Shown in pieces: positions 6,787 to 14,940 of a DNA stretch of 21,282 nt; position 1 is the stretch's first letter; each line of letters opens with the position of its first letter. A program made the translations under genes and the position numbers. The notes beneath the pieces are model-generated. The model had not been told where the DNA came from. It ran no database searches and worked only from the letters and a program-made list of their open reading frames with translations. The DNA comes from Dwaynesavagella gallinarum (GTDB lineage Bacteria > Bacillota > Clostridia > Clostridiales > Clostridiaceae): the NCBI GenBank assembly GCA_019120235.1, contig DWVN01000098.1, positions 1 through 21,282 on the forward strand, given 5' to 3'.

Positions 6787-7748
6787 TTACATCCGCAATT
6801 GCATCCACATTTTTTAGATGAGCTTGAATTTTCAGAACCTAAAACATTTTCTATTTTTGATAAAACAACTGCTTTAACCCCATCTTTTGCAGCCCCTAAG
6901 TATTTTCTAGGATCAAATTCTGAAGGAGTATCTCCAAATACTTTTCTAATATTTGCAGTCATAGCAAGTCTTAAATCAGTATCCATGTTTATTTTACAAA
7001 CAGCCATAGAAGAAGCTTTTCTAAGCATTTCAACAGGAATACCTACAGCATCATTAATTTTTCCGCCGTATTCATTACAAGTTTTAACACTTTCAGGATC
7101 AACAGCAGAAGCTCCATGTAAAACTATTGGAAATCCTGGTAGTTTTTTCTGAATTTCTTCAAGAATTTCAAATTTTAATTCCGGTTTAAAGTTTGGAGGA
7201 AATTTAAATGCTCCATGTGAAGTTCCTATAGCTATTGCTAGAGAATCGCAATTAGTTTGTTTAACAAATTCTACAGCTTCATCAGGATTTGTATAAATAT
7301 GGTCATCTGCAACTACATCATCTTCAACCCCTGCTAAAACTCCAAGTTCAGCTTCAACAGTTACTCCTTTAGAGTGAGCATACTCAACAACTTGTTTTGT
7401 TAATTTTATGTTTTCTTCAAAGCTGTGATGAGAACCATCTATCATAACTGAAGTAAATCCAGCATCAATACATTTTTTGCAAGTTTCAAAGTCAGGACCA
7501 TGGTCTAAGTGTAGAGCAATGTCTAAACCGCTTTCTTTAGAAGCAGCATTAACAAGTGCAATTAAATAATCCATTCCAGCATACTTTATAGCCCCAGTTG
7601 AACACTGAAGTATAACAGCAGAATTTTTTTCTTTACAAGCTTCGATAATTCCTTTTATTGATTCTAAATTATTTATATTGAAGGCCCCGATTGCGTAACC
7701 TCCTTCATATGCTTTTTTAAACATTTCCTTTGTGGTAACTAATGGCAT
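6783..7748 (-). CDS. fba: class II fructose-1,6-bisphosphate aldolase with a cysteine-rich tail
   Basis: This is a 321-residue zinc-dependent aldolase that interconverts fructose-1,6-bisphosphate with glyceraldehyde-3-phosphate and dihydroxyacetone phosphate. The catalytic Asp82 and zinc ligand His83 lie in HLDHG (80-84). His178 (GTSHG) and His211 (LHGAS) complete the zinc site, and VEAELG with Glu132/134 is conserved. The barrel ends near 304. A tail then follows: a serine run and CGCNCGCK at the extreme C-terminus (Cys314, 316, 318, 320). This tail is not part of the normal enzyme and looks like a metal- or thiol-reactive tag. AAGGAG upstream sets the ATG at 7748, and a good promoter precedes it. 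A related class II aldolase (tagatose type) is possible, but fructose bisphosphate is more likely. Confidence 0.92.
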   Translation of the reverse strand: MPLVTTKEMFKKAYEGGYAIGAFNINNLESIKGIIEACKEKNSAVILQCSTGAIKYAGMDYLIALVNAASKESGLDIALHLDHGPDFETCKKCIDAGFTSVMIDGSHHSFEENIKLTKQVVEYAHSKGVTVEAELGVLAGVEDDVVADDHIYTNPDEAVEFVKQTNCDSLAIAIGTSHGAFKFPPNFKPELKFEILEEIQKKLPGFPIVLHGASAVDPESVKTCNEYGGKINDAVGIPVEMLRKASSMAVCKINMDTDLRLAMTANIRKVFGDTPSEFDPRKYLGAAKDGVKAVVLSKIENVLGSENSSSSKKCGCNCGCK

Positions 7749-7806
7749 ATAATCACTCCTTAACTTTAAATTACTATAACTTATATATGAAATTATTTAC
7801 TTTTTT

Positions 7807-7836
7807 ATTATAAATAGTAGAATTAAAAAAGTCCAA
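7807..7836 (-). promoter_or_regulatory. sigma-A promoter of fba
   Basis: On the reverse strand TTGGAC (7836-7831), an 18-base spacer and TATAAT (7812-7807) are visible, about 60 bases before the fba start. The rest of the 7749-7933 gap is AT-rich and holds nothing else I can identify. Confidence 0.65.
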
Positions 7837-7933
7837 AAATTATTGATTAATAAAAAGAAACTCTATAATTTATTATAACAAACAAAATGATGATTTATTT
7901 AAAATTTATTAAAAATATGTAGAACTTTTAGGT

Positions 7934-8323
7934 TCATAATATGTTTTTAATACTTGGAACTTGAGATTGAAAAAAGTTTGTTATATGAAATTTTAGGTTT
8001 TCAATTTTATTTAAACAAAGCTCTTTATTTTTAAGTTCTATATTTGTAAATATATCTGTTATTGATAATAAAGCTTCGTTTATTTCTTTATGATTTAAAA
8101 TTATTGAAAAGTTTTCTAGTTTATTTTTATAATTTTCATTGAAATTATGAAACAATAATTTTGAAGTTTCCCAATTTTCATTTTTAATGTATGGAGTTAT
8201 TATTTCTAAATCTTTTATCATTTTGTTTGTAGAAAATTTTAAATTAAAAAATAAAATTAATGTAAAAACTAATAATATTGAATATAAACCGTATACTGAA
8301 ATATTTTTAATATTTAATTTCAT
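7934..8323 (-). CDS. membrane-anchored small protein, DUF4363-like
   Basis: This is a 129-residue protein with an N-terminal membrane segment (about 10-28) followed by a roughly 100-residue helical, lysine- and glutamate-rich domain outside or along the membrane. The pattern, including a Trp-containing early helix (NENWETSKLLF) and the position directly after a YetF gene, matches the DUF4363 proteins that accompany DUF421 proteins in clostridia. No motif indicates enzymatic activity. The start at 8323 has AGGAAGG upstream at a long spacing of about 12 bases. It lies 24 bases after the yetF-like stop, so the two form an operon. I recognise the family mainly by size, topology and context, so the assignment is moderate. 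Confidence 0.65.
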   Translation of the reverse strand: MKLNIKNISVYGLYSILLVFTLILFFNLKFSTNKMIKDLEIITPYIKNENWETSKLLFHNFNENYKNKLENFSIILNHKEINEALLSITDIFTNIELKNKELCLNKIENLKFHITNFFQSQVPSIKNIL

Positions 8324-8347
8324 AAATTAATGATACCTTCCTAAATT

Positions 8348-8983
8348 TCAATTTAATTGATATTGAAAAACTCCTTGAGCATCTGTGTAAGCATAAAAAA
8401 TATCTTTTGTAGATTTTATTTTATGCTTTTTTAGTTGTTTTTCAAGCCAATCTGTATTTCTATTTATGTACTTAAGACCGTTCTTATCTATTTCACCATC
8501 TATTATTATTGATGTAGGCAAATAAACTTTTTGATTGTTAGTGTCTTTTGGTATTACGGTAATTTTTCCGTTACTTTCTAAAAGGGCAAATGCAATTTTT
8601 TCAAGTTCATAATTTCCGTTAGATCTTAGTTCTTCTAATATATCATTTATTGTAAGTTTTTCTTGTTCTAAATTTTTTTTGATGAATTTTCCATTTTCGA
8701 TTAATATAATTGATGTTCCACCAAAAAATTTTCTCAGTGGAATATTTTTAAGTTGAAGTTGTGATAAAATAAATTCTATGAAAAGAATTGTTAAGATACA
8801 TATTGCTCCATATAAAAGCGGAATTGAAGTATCTTCTAAAGGAAGAGTTGCTAATTCTGCAATCATTATTGATACAACAAACTCGTAAGGTTCTAGTTGA
8901 GCAATATATCTTTTACCCATCATCTTCATTGTAAAGAACATAATTATAAAAAGAACTAATGTTCTTATTAGAACAATAATCAT
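8348..8983 (-). CDS. YetF/DUF421 membrane protein
   Basis: This is a 211-residue protein with three predicted N-terminal membrane helices (about 3-22, 33-50, 58-77) and a cytosolic C-terminal domain. The first helix ends in MGKRYIAQLEPYEFVV, the DUF421 hallmark. The C-terminal half shows IENGKF, LTINDILEELRSNG and ALLESNGKITV, as in Bacillus YetF. Members of this family form membrane dimers and have been linked to spore-coat or envelope functions, but no activity is established. AAAGGAGG just upstream supports the ATG at 8983. It is divergent from sdaAB, with 103 bases between them, and is followed by the DUF4363-like gene. Confidence 0.88.
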   Translation of the reverse strand: MIIVLIRTLVLFIIMFFTMKMMGKRYIAQLEPYEFVVSIMIAELATLPLEDTSIPLLYGAICILTILFIEFILSQLQLKNIPLRKFFGGTSIILIENGKFIKKNLEQEKLTINDILEELRSNGNYELEKIAFALLESNGKITVIPKDTNNQKVYLPTSIIIDGEIDKNGLKYINRNTDWLEKQLKKHKIKSTKDIFYAYTDAQGVFQYQLN

Positions 8984-9030
8984 TTTAAATTTATCCTCCT
9001 TTGATTATTGAATAAAAATATAAATTAGTA

Positions 9031-9059
9031 TTGTCTTAAATAAAATTATTATGTAATAT
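9031..9059 (+). promoter_or_regulatory. sigma-A promoter of sdaAB
   Basis: TTGTCT (9031-9036), a 17-base spacer and TAATAT (9054-9059) lie 27 bases before the start codon. No hairpin or operator repeat is evident. Confidence 0.6.
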
Positions 9060-9086
9060 TATGTAAATTTTAAGGTAGGAGAGGTT

Positions 9087-9755
9087 ATGAGAAGTTTAAG
9101 TGAAATTTTAGGGCCTGTTATGATAGGGCCATCTAGTTCCCATACAGCTGGTGCCTGTAGAATAGGAAAAATTAGTAGCATTATAGTTAATGAAAAAATT
9201 AAAGAAGTTAAATTTTATCTTCATGGATCTTTTGGAAAAACTTATAGAGGACATGGAACAGATAAAGCATTAGTTGGAGGAATTTTAGGAATGAATACAG
9301 ATGATGAACGTATTGTAAGTTCTATAGAAATAGCAGAAAGAGTTGGAGTAAAAGTTGAATTTATTGAAAGAGATTTGGGTAATACGTATCATCCTAATAC
9401 TGTTAGATTAGATATAAAAACTATTTCTGATAAAAATTTTTCGATAATAGGATCCTCGATTGGAGGAGGAAATATTGAAATTTTAAATATAAATGGTAAG
9501 GATGTGTATTTTACAGGAAAATATAATACACTTCTTATAAATCATATTGATAAACCAGGAATAGTACATAAAGTTTCTGGTATATTATCAAATAATGATG
9601 TAAATATTGCATATTTAAGAGTTTTTAGAGATAGAAAAGGGGATAAAGCATCTATGGTATTTGAATTAGATGATATTGTTAATGAAAAAATGATTAATGA
9701 TATAAGAAATATAAAAAATATAGAAAAATGTGTTTTTATTGAAGCTATGAAATAA
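9087..9755 (+). CDS. sdaAB: L-serine dehydratase, iron-sulfur-dependent, beta subunit
   Basis: This is a 222-residue beta subunit of the oxygen-sensitive 4Fe-4S serine dehydratase, which deaminates L-serine to pyruvate and ammonia. The N-terminal domain begins with the family motif GPVMIGPSSSHTAG (9-22). A C-terminal ACT domain starts near residue 147 (LLINHIDKPGIVHKVSGIL). ACT domains commonly sense amino acids, so serine is a likely effector, but that is inference. AGGAGAGG before the ATG supports the start. The alpha subunit follows 11 bases later and its Shine-Dalgarno site overlaps the stop of this gene. The split two-gene form is typical of Bacilli and Clostridia. Confidence 0.95.
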   Translation: MRSLSEILGPVMIGPSSSHTAGACRIGKISSIIVNEKIKEVKFYLHGSFGKTYRGHGTDKALVGGILGMNTDDERIVSSIEIAERVGVKVEFIERDLGNTYHPNTVRLDIKTISDKNFSIIGSSIGGGNIEILNINGKDVYFTGKYNTLLINHIDKPGIVHKVSGILSNNDVNIAYLRVFRDRKGDKASMVFELDDIVNEKMINDIRNIKNIEKCVFIEAMK

Positions 9756-9766
9756 GGAGAGATATT

Positions 9767-10642
9767 GTGTTTATTTTGACTGGAGAAGAGATTTTAAAAA
9801 AATGTGATGAGTTAAATAAAGAACTTTGGGAAATTGGATTAATGTATGAATTATCTCTTGGAAATAAAACTGAAGAAGTCATTTATAATGAGTTAGATTA
9901 TGTTATAGATGTCATGGAATCTTCTAGTAAAAAAGGTAGAGAAAAGAAGGTTATATCTTTAAGTGGGCTTATAGGTGGAGATTCTAAGAAAATTGAAGAT
10001 TATTTAAATAATGATAAAATGGTTACGGATTATTTTATTGTAAAAGCAATGGCAAGAGCAATTTCTTGTTCTGAAGTAAATTCAGCTATGGGGAAAATAG
10101 TTGCCATGCCTACGGCTGGAGCTTGTGGAATAATTCCAGCAGCTATTTTAAGTGTTGCTGAAAAATTTAATTTTGATAGGGAGAAAATAAGAAGAGCACT
10201 TTTAACAGCATCTATAGTAGGTATTTTATTTATTGAAAATGCTACTATATCAGGCGCTGAAGGTGGATGTCAAGCAGAGTGTGGAACAGCTTCAGCTATG
10301 GCAGCAGCGGCAGTTGTTTATATGATGGGAGGCACTCCTAAACAATCATTTGATGCAGCAGCTATATGTATAAAAAATGTACTAGGGCTTATATGTGATC
10401 CTGTCCTTGGACTTGTTGAAGTACCTTGTGCTAAAAGAAATGCTTCAGGTGTTGTAAATGCTCTTAGTGTTAGTGATTTAGTTTTAGCTGGAGTTGAAAG
10501 TAAAATTTTATTTGATGATTGTGTTAAAGCATTAGATGAAGTGGGAAGGTCTCTTCCTAAAGAATTTAGAGAAACTGCTTTAGGAGGTCTTGCTAAAACG
10601 AAATCAGCAGATATTTTAAGAGAATGTATAAAAAAATTATAA
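9767..10642 (+). CDS. sdaAA: L-serine dehydratase, iron-sulfur-dependent, alpha subunit
   Basis: This is a 291-residue catalytic subunit that holds the 4Fe-4S cluster. Conserved cysteines lie at 120 (AGACGIIPA), 168 and 172 (GGCQAECG), 210 (ICDPVLG) and 221 (VPCAKRN). Some of these ligate the cluster. The family stretches GTASAMAAAAVV and GLVEVPC are intact. The start is GTG at 9767, seven bases after AAGGAG (9754-9759). No better ATG is near. Length is normal. Together with sdaAB it would turn serine into pyruvate for fermentation. Confidence 0.95.
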   Translation: MFILTGEEILKKCDELNKELWEIGLMYELSLGNKTEEVIYNELDYVIDVMESSSKKGREKKVISLSGLIGGDSKKIEDYLNNDKMVTDYFIVKAMARAISCSEVNSAMGKIVAMPTAGACGIIPAAILSVAEKFNFDREKIRRALLTASIVGILFIENATISGAEGGCQAECGTASAMAAAAVVYMMGGTPKQSFDAAAICIKNVLGLICDPVLGLVEVPCAKRNASGVVNALSVSDLVLAGVESKILFDDCVKALDEVGRSLPKEFRETALGGLAKTKSADILRECIKKL

Positions 10643-10716
10643 TCTGAGAACTTTTATAAATATATAAATATATTATATTATGATTTTATATTTATAAAGA
10701 GGATTAGATTTAATGT

Positions 10717-11133
10717 ATGTCTTATAAAAGTGCCATAGATATTTATTATCAGGATTTAGCAAATTTATTGAAAATGTTAGATACTTATGTAATAAATTAT
10801 AGAAATTTAGTTTCAACTTTAAATGATATTAATTTAAATGTTCTCATATCAAGAAGAAAAAAGAGGAAAGCTATAAAACAGGTAGAGGAGTTAGGTTGTA
10901 TCATAGATATGTTACTAGATGCTATATGTGAGGCACAGAAATGTTATTTAAGATATGTAAAGATGAAGTGTAATGTTTTATGTGAAATTATAACATGTGA
11001 TTTTATAAGACTTGAAATTGAACAAGAAATTTTATCAGGAATAAGTGATGAATGTAAAGGAAGTCTTTTGACTTTGTGTCCACCTAGTTTTAAAAGTTTG
11101 CCTAATAATGTTGAATCTTCTGAAAATCAATAA
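10717..11133 (+). CDS. cysteine-rich helical protein of unknown function
   Basis: This is a 138-residue protein that I do not recognise. It is predicted to be almost wholly alpha-helical up to about residue 112, with a basic patch (SRRKKRKAIKQ) near 45-55 and a proline/serine-rich acidic tail. It has eight cysteines, six of them between about residues 60 and 94 (including ICEAQKC and CNVLCEIITC), none in a classical CxxC pair. No signal peptide or membrane segment is seen, so it is probably cytosolic. GAGGA at 10699-10703 lies about 13 bases from this ATG. An ATG four bases upstream is out of frame and stops after four codons. It follows sdaAA by 74 bases with no terminator between them and ends at its own terminator, so it may belong to the serine dehydratase transcript. 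Confidence 0.7.
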   Translation: MSYKSAIDIYYQDLANLLKMLDTYVINYRNLVSTLNDINLNVLISRRKKRKAIKQVEELGCIIDMLLDAICEAQKCYLRYVKMKCNVLCEIITCDFIRLEIEQEILSGISDECKGSLLTLCPPSFKSLPNNVESSENQ

Positions 11134-11187
11134 AAATAGACTATAGAAATATTTCAAATTATGGTCTATTTTTATTTTTTGTTTTTT
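11133..11187 (+). terminator. intrinsic terminator after the cysteine-rich orphan
   Basis: AAAATAGACTATA (11133-11145) pairs with TATGGTCTATTTT (11160-11172), 13 pairs with one G-U. The loop itself contains the small palindrome GAAATATTTC. A long T-rich tract follows. The stem overlaps the stop codon. Confidence 0.85.
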
Positions 11188-11226
11188 AATTATAAAAAAT
11201 AATTTTTATAATGGAGTGATAGTTAT

Positions 11227-12474
11227 TTGATTAAACTTAATTTAGTGTATTTTACGAGTATATTAAATAGAAATGTGTATGATGAATTTGGAGATATTCT
11301 TGGAAAATTAAAAGATGTATATGTTTCGACTGAAAAGGGATATCCTATTTTTATTGGATATAAAATTTTAAAAAATAGAGAAGATTTTTATTATGAATTT
11401 AGAAATATTAATTTCTATGAAGATAGAGGGAAAATTTTAATAAAGGTATCTGGAGTTTTTAATATTATTCCTCAAAGTTATAAATACATTTTGTCTAAGC
11501 ATCTCTTAAATAAACAAATAGTAGACATAAATGGTAAAAAAGTTGTTAAAATAATGGATTTTCATATAGCTAATATTTGTGGAGAAGTTAGAATTGTTGC
11601 AGTAGAAAGTGGATTTACTTCATACTTAAGAAGGTTTAATGTAAAAAATGTTCCGTTATTATTAAAAAAAATTATAAATTACATATTTAAGAAATCTGTG
11701 GATACGGTTATAAAATGGGAAGATATGGAGTCGGTTGAATTCGCAGAAAATAATTTATCAATATCTATACCACATCAAAAAATTTCAACAATGCATCCAG
11801 CAGATATTGCAAGTATTCTTGAAGATTTAAATGATAATGATAGAAAACGTCTTTTTGAAAGTTTTAATGATGATTTAGCTAGTGAAATTTTAGAAGAGAT
11901 GGAAGATAATAATATACGCGTGGATTTAATAAAAAATTTAAGTGATTCTAAGATTATAAGTATACTTGACTATATTTCTAATTATGAGCTTGCTGATATT
12001 TTAGAAGAAATGGATGATAAATCTAAAGAGAGAATACTTATAAATTTGGAAGAAAGTGATATTAATACAATTAGAACAATTATGTCTTATGAAGATAATA
12101 CAGTTGGAAGCATAATGAACACTGAGTTTATAAGTTTTAATTTAAATGTTAAACTTGGAGAAATGTTTGATATAATAAAAGATGTTAATTTTAAAGATGA
12201 ATATTTGTATAACATATATGTAGTAGATGAGGAAAATATTTTAAAAGGCGTAATAGATTTTAAGTCTCTTATGTTTGGAGATAGAGATGTACATGTTTTT
12301 GATATTATGGATGTAAAGTTTATATTTTTATATGATGAGGATGAACTAAATAAAGCTGTTGATAAGTTTTTAAAGTATGATTTGGTTAGTATACCTGTTG
12401 TTGATAAAAATATGAAAATATGTGGTTCTCTATTTATACATGATATATTGACAAAAGACTTTTTTAAAATTTAA
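11227..12474 (+). CDS. soluble PRC-barrel / MgtE-N / CBS-domain protein
   Basis: This is a 415-residue cytosolic protein. Residues 1-75 and about 85-150 look like PRC-barrel-type beta domains (YDEFGDILGKLKDVYVS; VDINGKKVVKIMDFHIA). Residues about 185-290 match the helical MgtE intracellular N domain (MHPADIASILEDL, ASEILEEMEDN, ELADILEEMDD). A CBS pair follows: VGSIMNTEFISF (about 292) and VFDIMDVKFIFLY (about 357). The MgtE membrane channel is absent, so this is not a magnesium transporter by itself. It resembles clostridial proteins that sense metal or nucleotide and may work with a separate transporter. The start is TTG at 11227 with GGAG ten bases upstream. No in-frame ATG is nearby. A weak hairpin ends the gene. 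Confidence 0.85.
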   Translation: MIKLNLVYFTSILNRNVYDEFGDILGKLKDVYVSTEKGYPIFIGYKILKNREDFYYEFRNINFYEDRGKILIKVSGVFNIIPQSYKYILSKHLLNKQIVDINGKKVVKIMDFHIANICGEVRIVAVESGFTSYLRRFNVKNVPLLLKKIINYIFKKSVDTVIKWEDMESVEFAENNLSISIPHQKISTMHPADIASILEDLNDNDRKRLFESFNDDLASEILEEMEDNNIRVDLIKNLSDSKIISILDYISNYELADILEEMDDKSKERILINLEESDINTIRTIMSYEDNTVGSIMNTEFISFNLNVKLGEMFDIIKDVNFKDEYLYNIYVVDEENILKGVIDFKSLMFGDRDVHVFDIMDVKFIFLYDEDELNKAVDKFLKYDLVSIPVVDKNMKICGSLFIHDILTKDFFKI

Positions 12475-12496
12475 AATGTTAGGAAGATGAAATTTT

Positions 12497-12531
12497 TAAG
12501 TTTAAAAGGTTGTTCTTTTAAACTTATTTTT
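12497..12531 (+). terminator. AT-rich terminator-like hairpin before queG
   Basis: TAAGTTTAAAAG (12497-12508) pairs perfectly with CTTTTAAACTTA (12515-12526) across GTTGTT, followed by TTTTT. The stem is AT-rich, so termination may be partial. It falls between the previous stop and the queG ribosome site, which argues against a queG start upstream of it. Confidence 0.6.
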
Positions 12532-12546
12532 ATAGGAAAAAATATT

Positions 12547-13557
12547 ATGATTAATTTGAATTTGAAAAATAAATTAATAAAATTTACAGAATCTTTAAAT
12601 ATATTTTGTTATGGATTTACTGAATGTAGAAGATTTATAGAACTTAAACAGTATTTTAATTCTAAAATTGATAAGTTATATTTAACGGAATTTGAAGATA
12701 AGGATGTAGAAAAAAGAATTAATCCGTTTTTTTATTTTGAAGACGGAAAAACAATAATTTCTATAGCTGTTCCATATTTTAGGAAAGATAATGAATATAA
12801 TAAATGTTTTTCTAAATACACTCAAGGATTAGATTACCACTATGTGGTTAATGATTATTTAAATAAAATATGCGATTTTATTAGAAATTTTGGATATGAA
12901 TGTAAGAGTTTTTGTGATACTAATAATCTTCCAGAAAGATATATAGCTTATTTATGTGGGGTTGGCCATATTGGAAGAAATAGTTTGCTTTATACAAAAA
13001 AATATGGTTCATATGTATTTTTAGGAGAAATTATAACTAATGCTAATTTGTGCGATAGTTTTTCTCAAGAATATTACGATAATAAATTTAAAGAAATTGG
13101 AGTTTTTGAACATTGTGGTAAGTGTAGAAATTGCATGAAAAAGTGTCCTAATGATGTTTTAGTTGAAAAGAATTTTAATAAATGCGTATCTAATTTAACT
13201 CAGAAAAAAGTTTTGGATTCTGATGAAATAAATAATTTAAATGGAATGATTTTTGGGTGTGATATTTGTCAAGATGTTTGTCCTAAAAATAGGAATGTAG
13301 AGTATTCTTTTGAAGAACGTTTCAATACTGAGGAATTTTTAAAAAATATAAAAGATAATGACATAGTTAATATGAATAATAAATTCTTTAAAGATAATTT
13401 TAAAAAATTATCTTGTTCTTGGAGAGGAAAAAATTTATTAAAAAGAAATGTTATAATAAAAAATAAAGAAGATATAAATTTTATAAAGAGTTTAAACTTT
13501 GATAATAATGAGTATTTAAACTATTATAAAAATAGGTTTTTTAATAAAAAAAATTAG
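12547..13557 (+). CDS. queG: epoxyqueuosine reductase QueG
   Basis: This cobalamin- and iron-sulfur-dependent enzyme makes the last step of queuosine in tRNA. The frame is open from an ATG at 12487, but that start has AGGA only two bases away, lies before a terminator-like hairpin and adds 20 unconserved residues. The ATG at 12547 has AGGAAAA at proper spacing and gives 336 residues. Family motifs are present: CDTNNLPERYIAYLCGVGHIG with the catalytic Asp, then GSYVFLGEI. Two 4Fe-4S ligand sets follow: CGKCRNCMKKCP and CDICQDVCP with a further Cys between. The C-terminal extension is shorter than in Bacillus. It heads a close-packed queG-plsC-nth-ddl run. Confidence 0.93.
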   Translation: MINLNLKNKLIKFTESLNIFCYGFTECRRFIELKQYFNSKIDKLYLTEFEDKDVEKRINPFFYFEDGKTIISIAVPYFRKDNEYNKCFSKYTQGLDYHYVVNDYLNKICDFIRNFGYECKSFCDTNNLPERYIAYLCGVGHIGRNSLLYTKKYGSYVFLGEIITNANLCDSFSQEYYDNKFKEIGVFEHCGKCRNCMKKCPNDVLVEKNFNKCVSNLTQKKVLDSDEINNLNGMIFGCDICQDVCPKNRNVEYSFEERFNTEEFLKNIKDNDIVNMNNKFFKDNFKKLSCSWRGKNLLKRNVIIKNKEDINFIKSLNFDNNEYLNYYKNRFFNKKN

Positions 13558-13568
13558 AGGTAATTTTT

Positions 13569-14327
13569 ATGAAAAAAATATCATTTATGAAGGTTATAAC
13601 ATCATTTGTATTAATTTTAGAAAAAATACTTCCAGAGAAAACTCTAAAAAAAATAGTTAATTTTGGAATTGATGCTTATATAAAAAAATATGCTAATCTT
13701 AAAATTATAAATAAAAATAAACTTGATAATATTAATGCACCGGTTATTTTTATATGTAATCATTTGAGTAATGCAGATGGGCTTATTTTAAATAAAGTTC
13801 TTAAAGATAAAGATGTAACTTTTATTATGGGAGTTAAGCTTACAAAAGATCCAATGACAAATCTTGGGTGTAAGATTGTAAAAAATATTCAAATAACTCC
13901 TTCTTCACCAGATAGAAGTGCTATTTCAAATTTAGTTAAACATGTTAAAAGTGGAAATAATATTTTGATATTTCCGGAGGGAACAAGAAGTAGAAATGGA
14001 TCTATGATTAAAGCTAAGAAAGGTATTTATTTAATTGCAAAACTTTGTGGGGTACCAATAGTTCCTATATGTATTTATGGTAGTGAAAAGTTTATGCCTA
14101 TAGATGTAAGTGGTAACATGAATAATGAAGTTTTCTGTAATGCAGATGTTTATGTTAATATTGGAGACGAGATAGTTCTTCCAAATAAATTGGAAAATGA
14201 AGATAAGCATGAATATGAGGAAAGATGTGTTGAATATTTAATGAGAGGTATTTCTATAATGTTGCCACAAGAATATAGAGGAGTATATGGAGATAATGAA
14301 AAAGAAAATAAAGATAATAGTTTATAA
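13569..14327 (+). CDS. plsC: 1-acyl-sn-glycerol-3-phosphate acyltransferase family protein
   Basis: This is a 252-residue membrane-associated acyltransferase that adds the second acyl chain in phosphatidic acid synthesis. The catalytic H-x4-D motif is at His65-Asp70 (NHLSNAD), and the substrate motif FPEGTRSRNG starts at 135. PIVPICIYG is the conserved late block. A hydrophobic N-terminal stretch (about 8-22) probably attaches it to the membrane. AGAGG at 13556-13560 overlaps the queG stop, and the ATG follows at normal spacing. The C-terminus overlaps the start of nth. A distant paralogue acting on another lysophospholipid cannot be excluded. Confidence 0.9.
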   Translation: MKKISFMKVITSFVLILEKILPEKTLKKIVNFGIDAYIKKYANLKIINKNKLDNINAPVIFICNHLSNADGLILNKVLKDKDVTFIMGVKLTKDPMTNLGCKIVKNIQITPSSPDRSAISNLVKHVKSGNNILIFPEGTRSRNGSMIKAKKGIYLIAKLCGVPIVPICIYGSEKFMPIDVSGNMNNEVFCNADVYVNIGDEIVLPNKLENEDKHEYEERCVEYLMRGISIMLPQEYRGVYGDNEKENKDNSL

Positions 14328-14928
14328 GCTTATGGAAACATATCCTGATGCAGAATGTGAACTTAAATATGAAACACCATTTCAATTGTTGATTGCTACG
14401 GTTTTATCTGCACAAACAACAGATAAAAAAGTTAATGAAGTCACAAAAAAATTATTTAAGGATTATGGAACTTTAGATAAATTTCTTACTTTAAGTGAAG
14501 AAAAATTACAGGATATAATTAAAGTAATTGGACTTTATAAGACAAAAAGTAGAAATATAGTGGCGTTATGTAAAGTTCTTAGAGATAATTTTAATGGTGA
14601 AGTTCCTAAAACTAGAGATGAACTTGTAACACTTCCTGGTGTTGGAAGAAAAACGGCAAATGTTGTTATATCAAATTGTTTTGGAGTGCAAGCTTTTGCA
14701 GTTGATGTACATGTATTTAGAGTTTCTAATAGGATTGGACTTGCTAATGCAAGTACACCTGAAAAAACGGAATTAGATCTTATGAAAAATATTGATGAAA
14801 ATCTTTGGACAATTTGTCATCATACAATAATATTTCACGGAAGAAGATGTTGTACTGCTAGGAATCCTAAATGTGAAGAATGTACAATAAAAGATTATTG
14901 CAAATATTATAAAAATAAAGATTTGTAA
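14296..14928 (+). CDS. nth: endonuclease III (DNA glycosylase/AP lyase)
   Basis: This 210-residue base-excision repair enzyme removes oxidised pyrimidines and cleaves at abasic sites. The helix-hairpin-helix with the catalytic Lys is LPGVGRKTANVV, and the catalytic Asp is in AVDVHVFRV. The 4Fe-4S ligands are C-x6-C-x2-C-x5-C near the C-terminus (CTARNPKCEECTIKDYC). The gene overlaps the end of plsC. A possible ATG at 14287 lies only three bases from AGAGGAG (14277-14283). The ATG at 14296 has a 12-base spacing and gives an N-terminus that matches the family better. The difference is three residues. Confidence 0.95.
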   Translation: MKKKIKIIVYKLMETYPDAECELKYETPFQLLIATVLSAQTTDKKVNEVTKKLFKDYGTLDKFLTLSEEKLQDIIKVIGLYKTKSRNIVALCKVLRDNFNGEVPKTRDELVTLPGVGRKTANVVISNCFGVQAFAVDVHVFRVSNRIGLANASTPEKTELDLMKNIDENLWTICHHTIIFHGRRCCTARNPKCEECTIKDYCKYYKNKDL

Positions 14929-14940
14929 AGGAGTGGTATA

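Noticed and set aside
6778..7152. Forward frame opposite the aldolase gene
   Set aside because: It is antisense to conserved aldolase coding, starts within the terminator, and has no plausible start signal.
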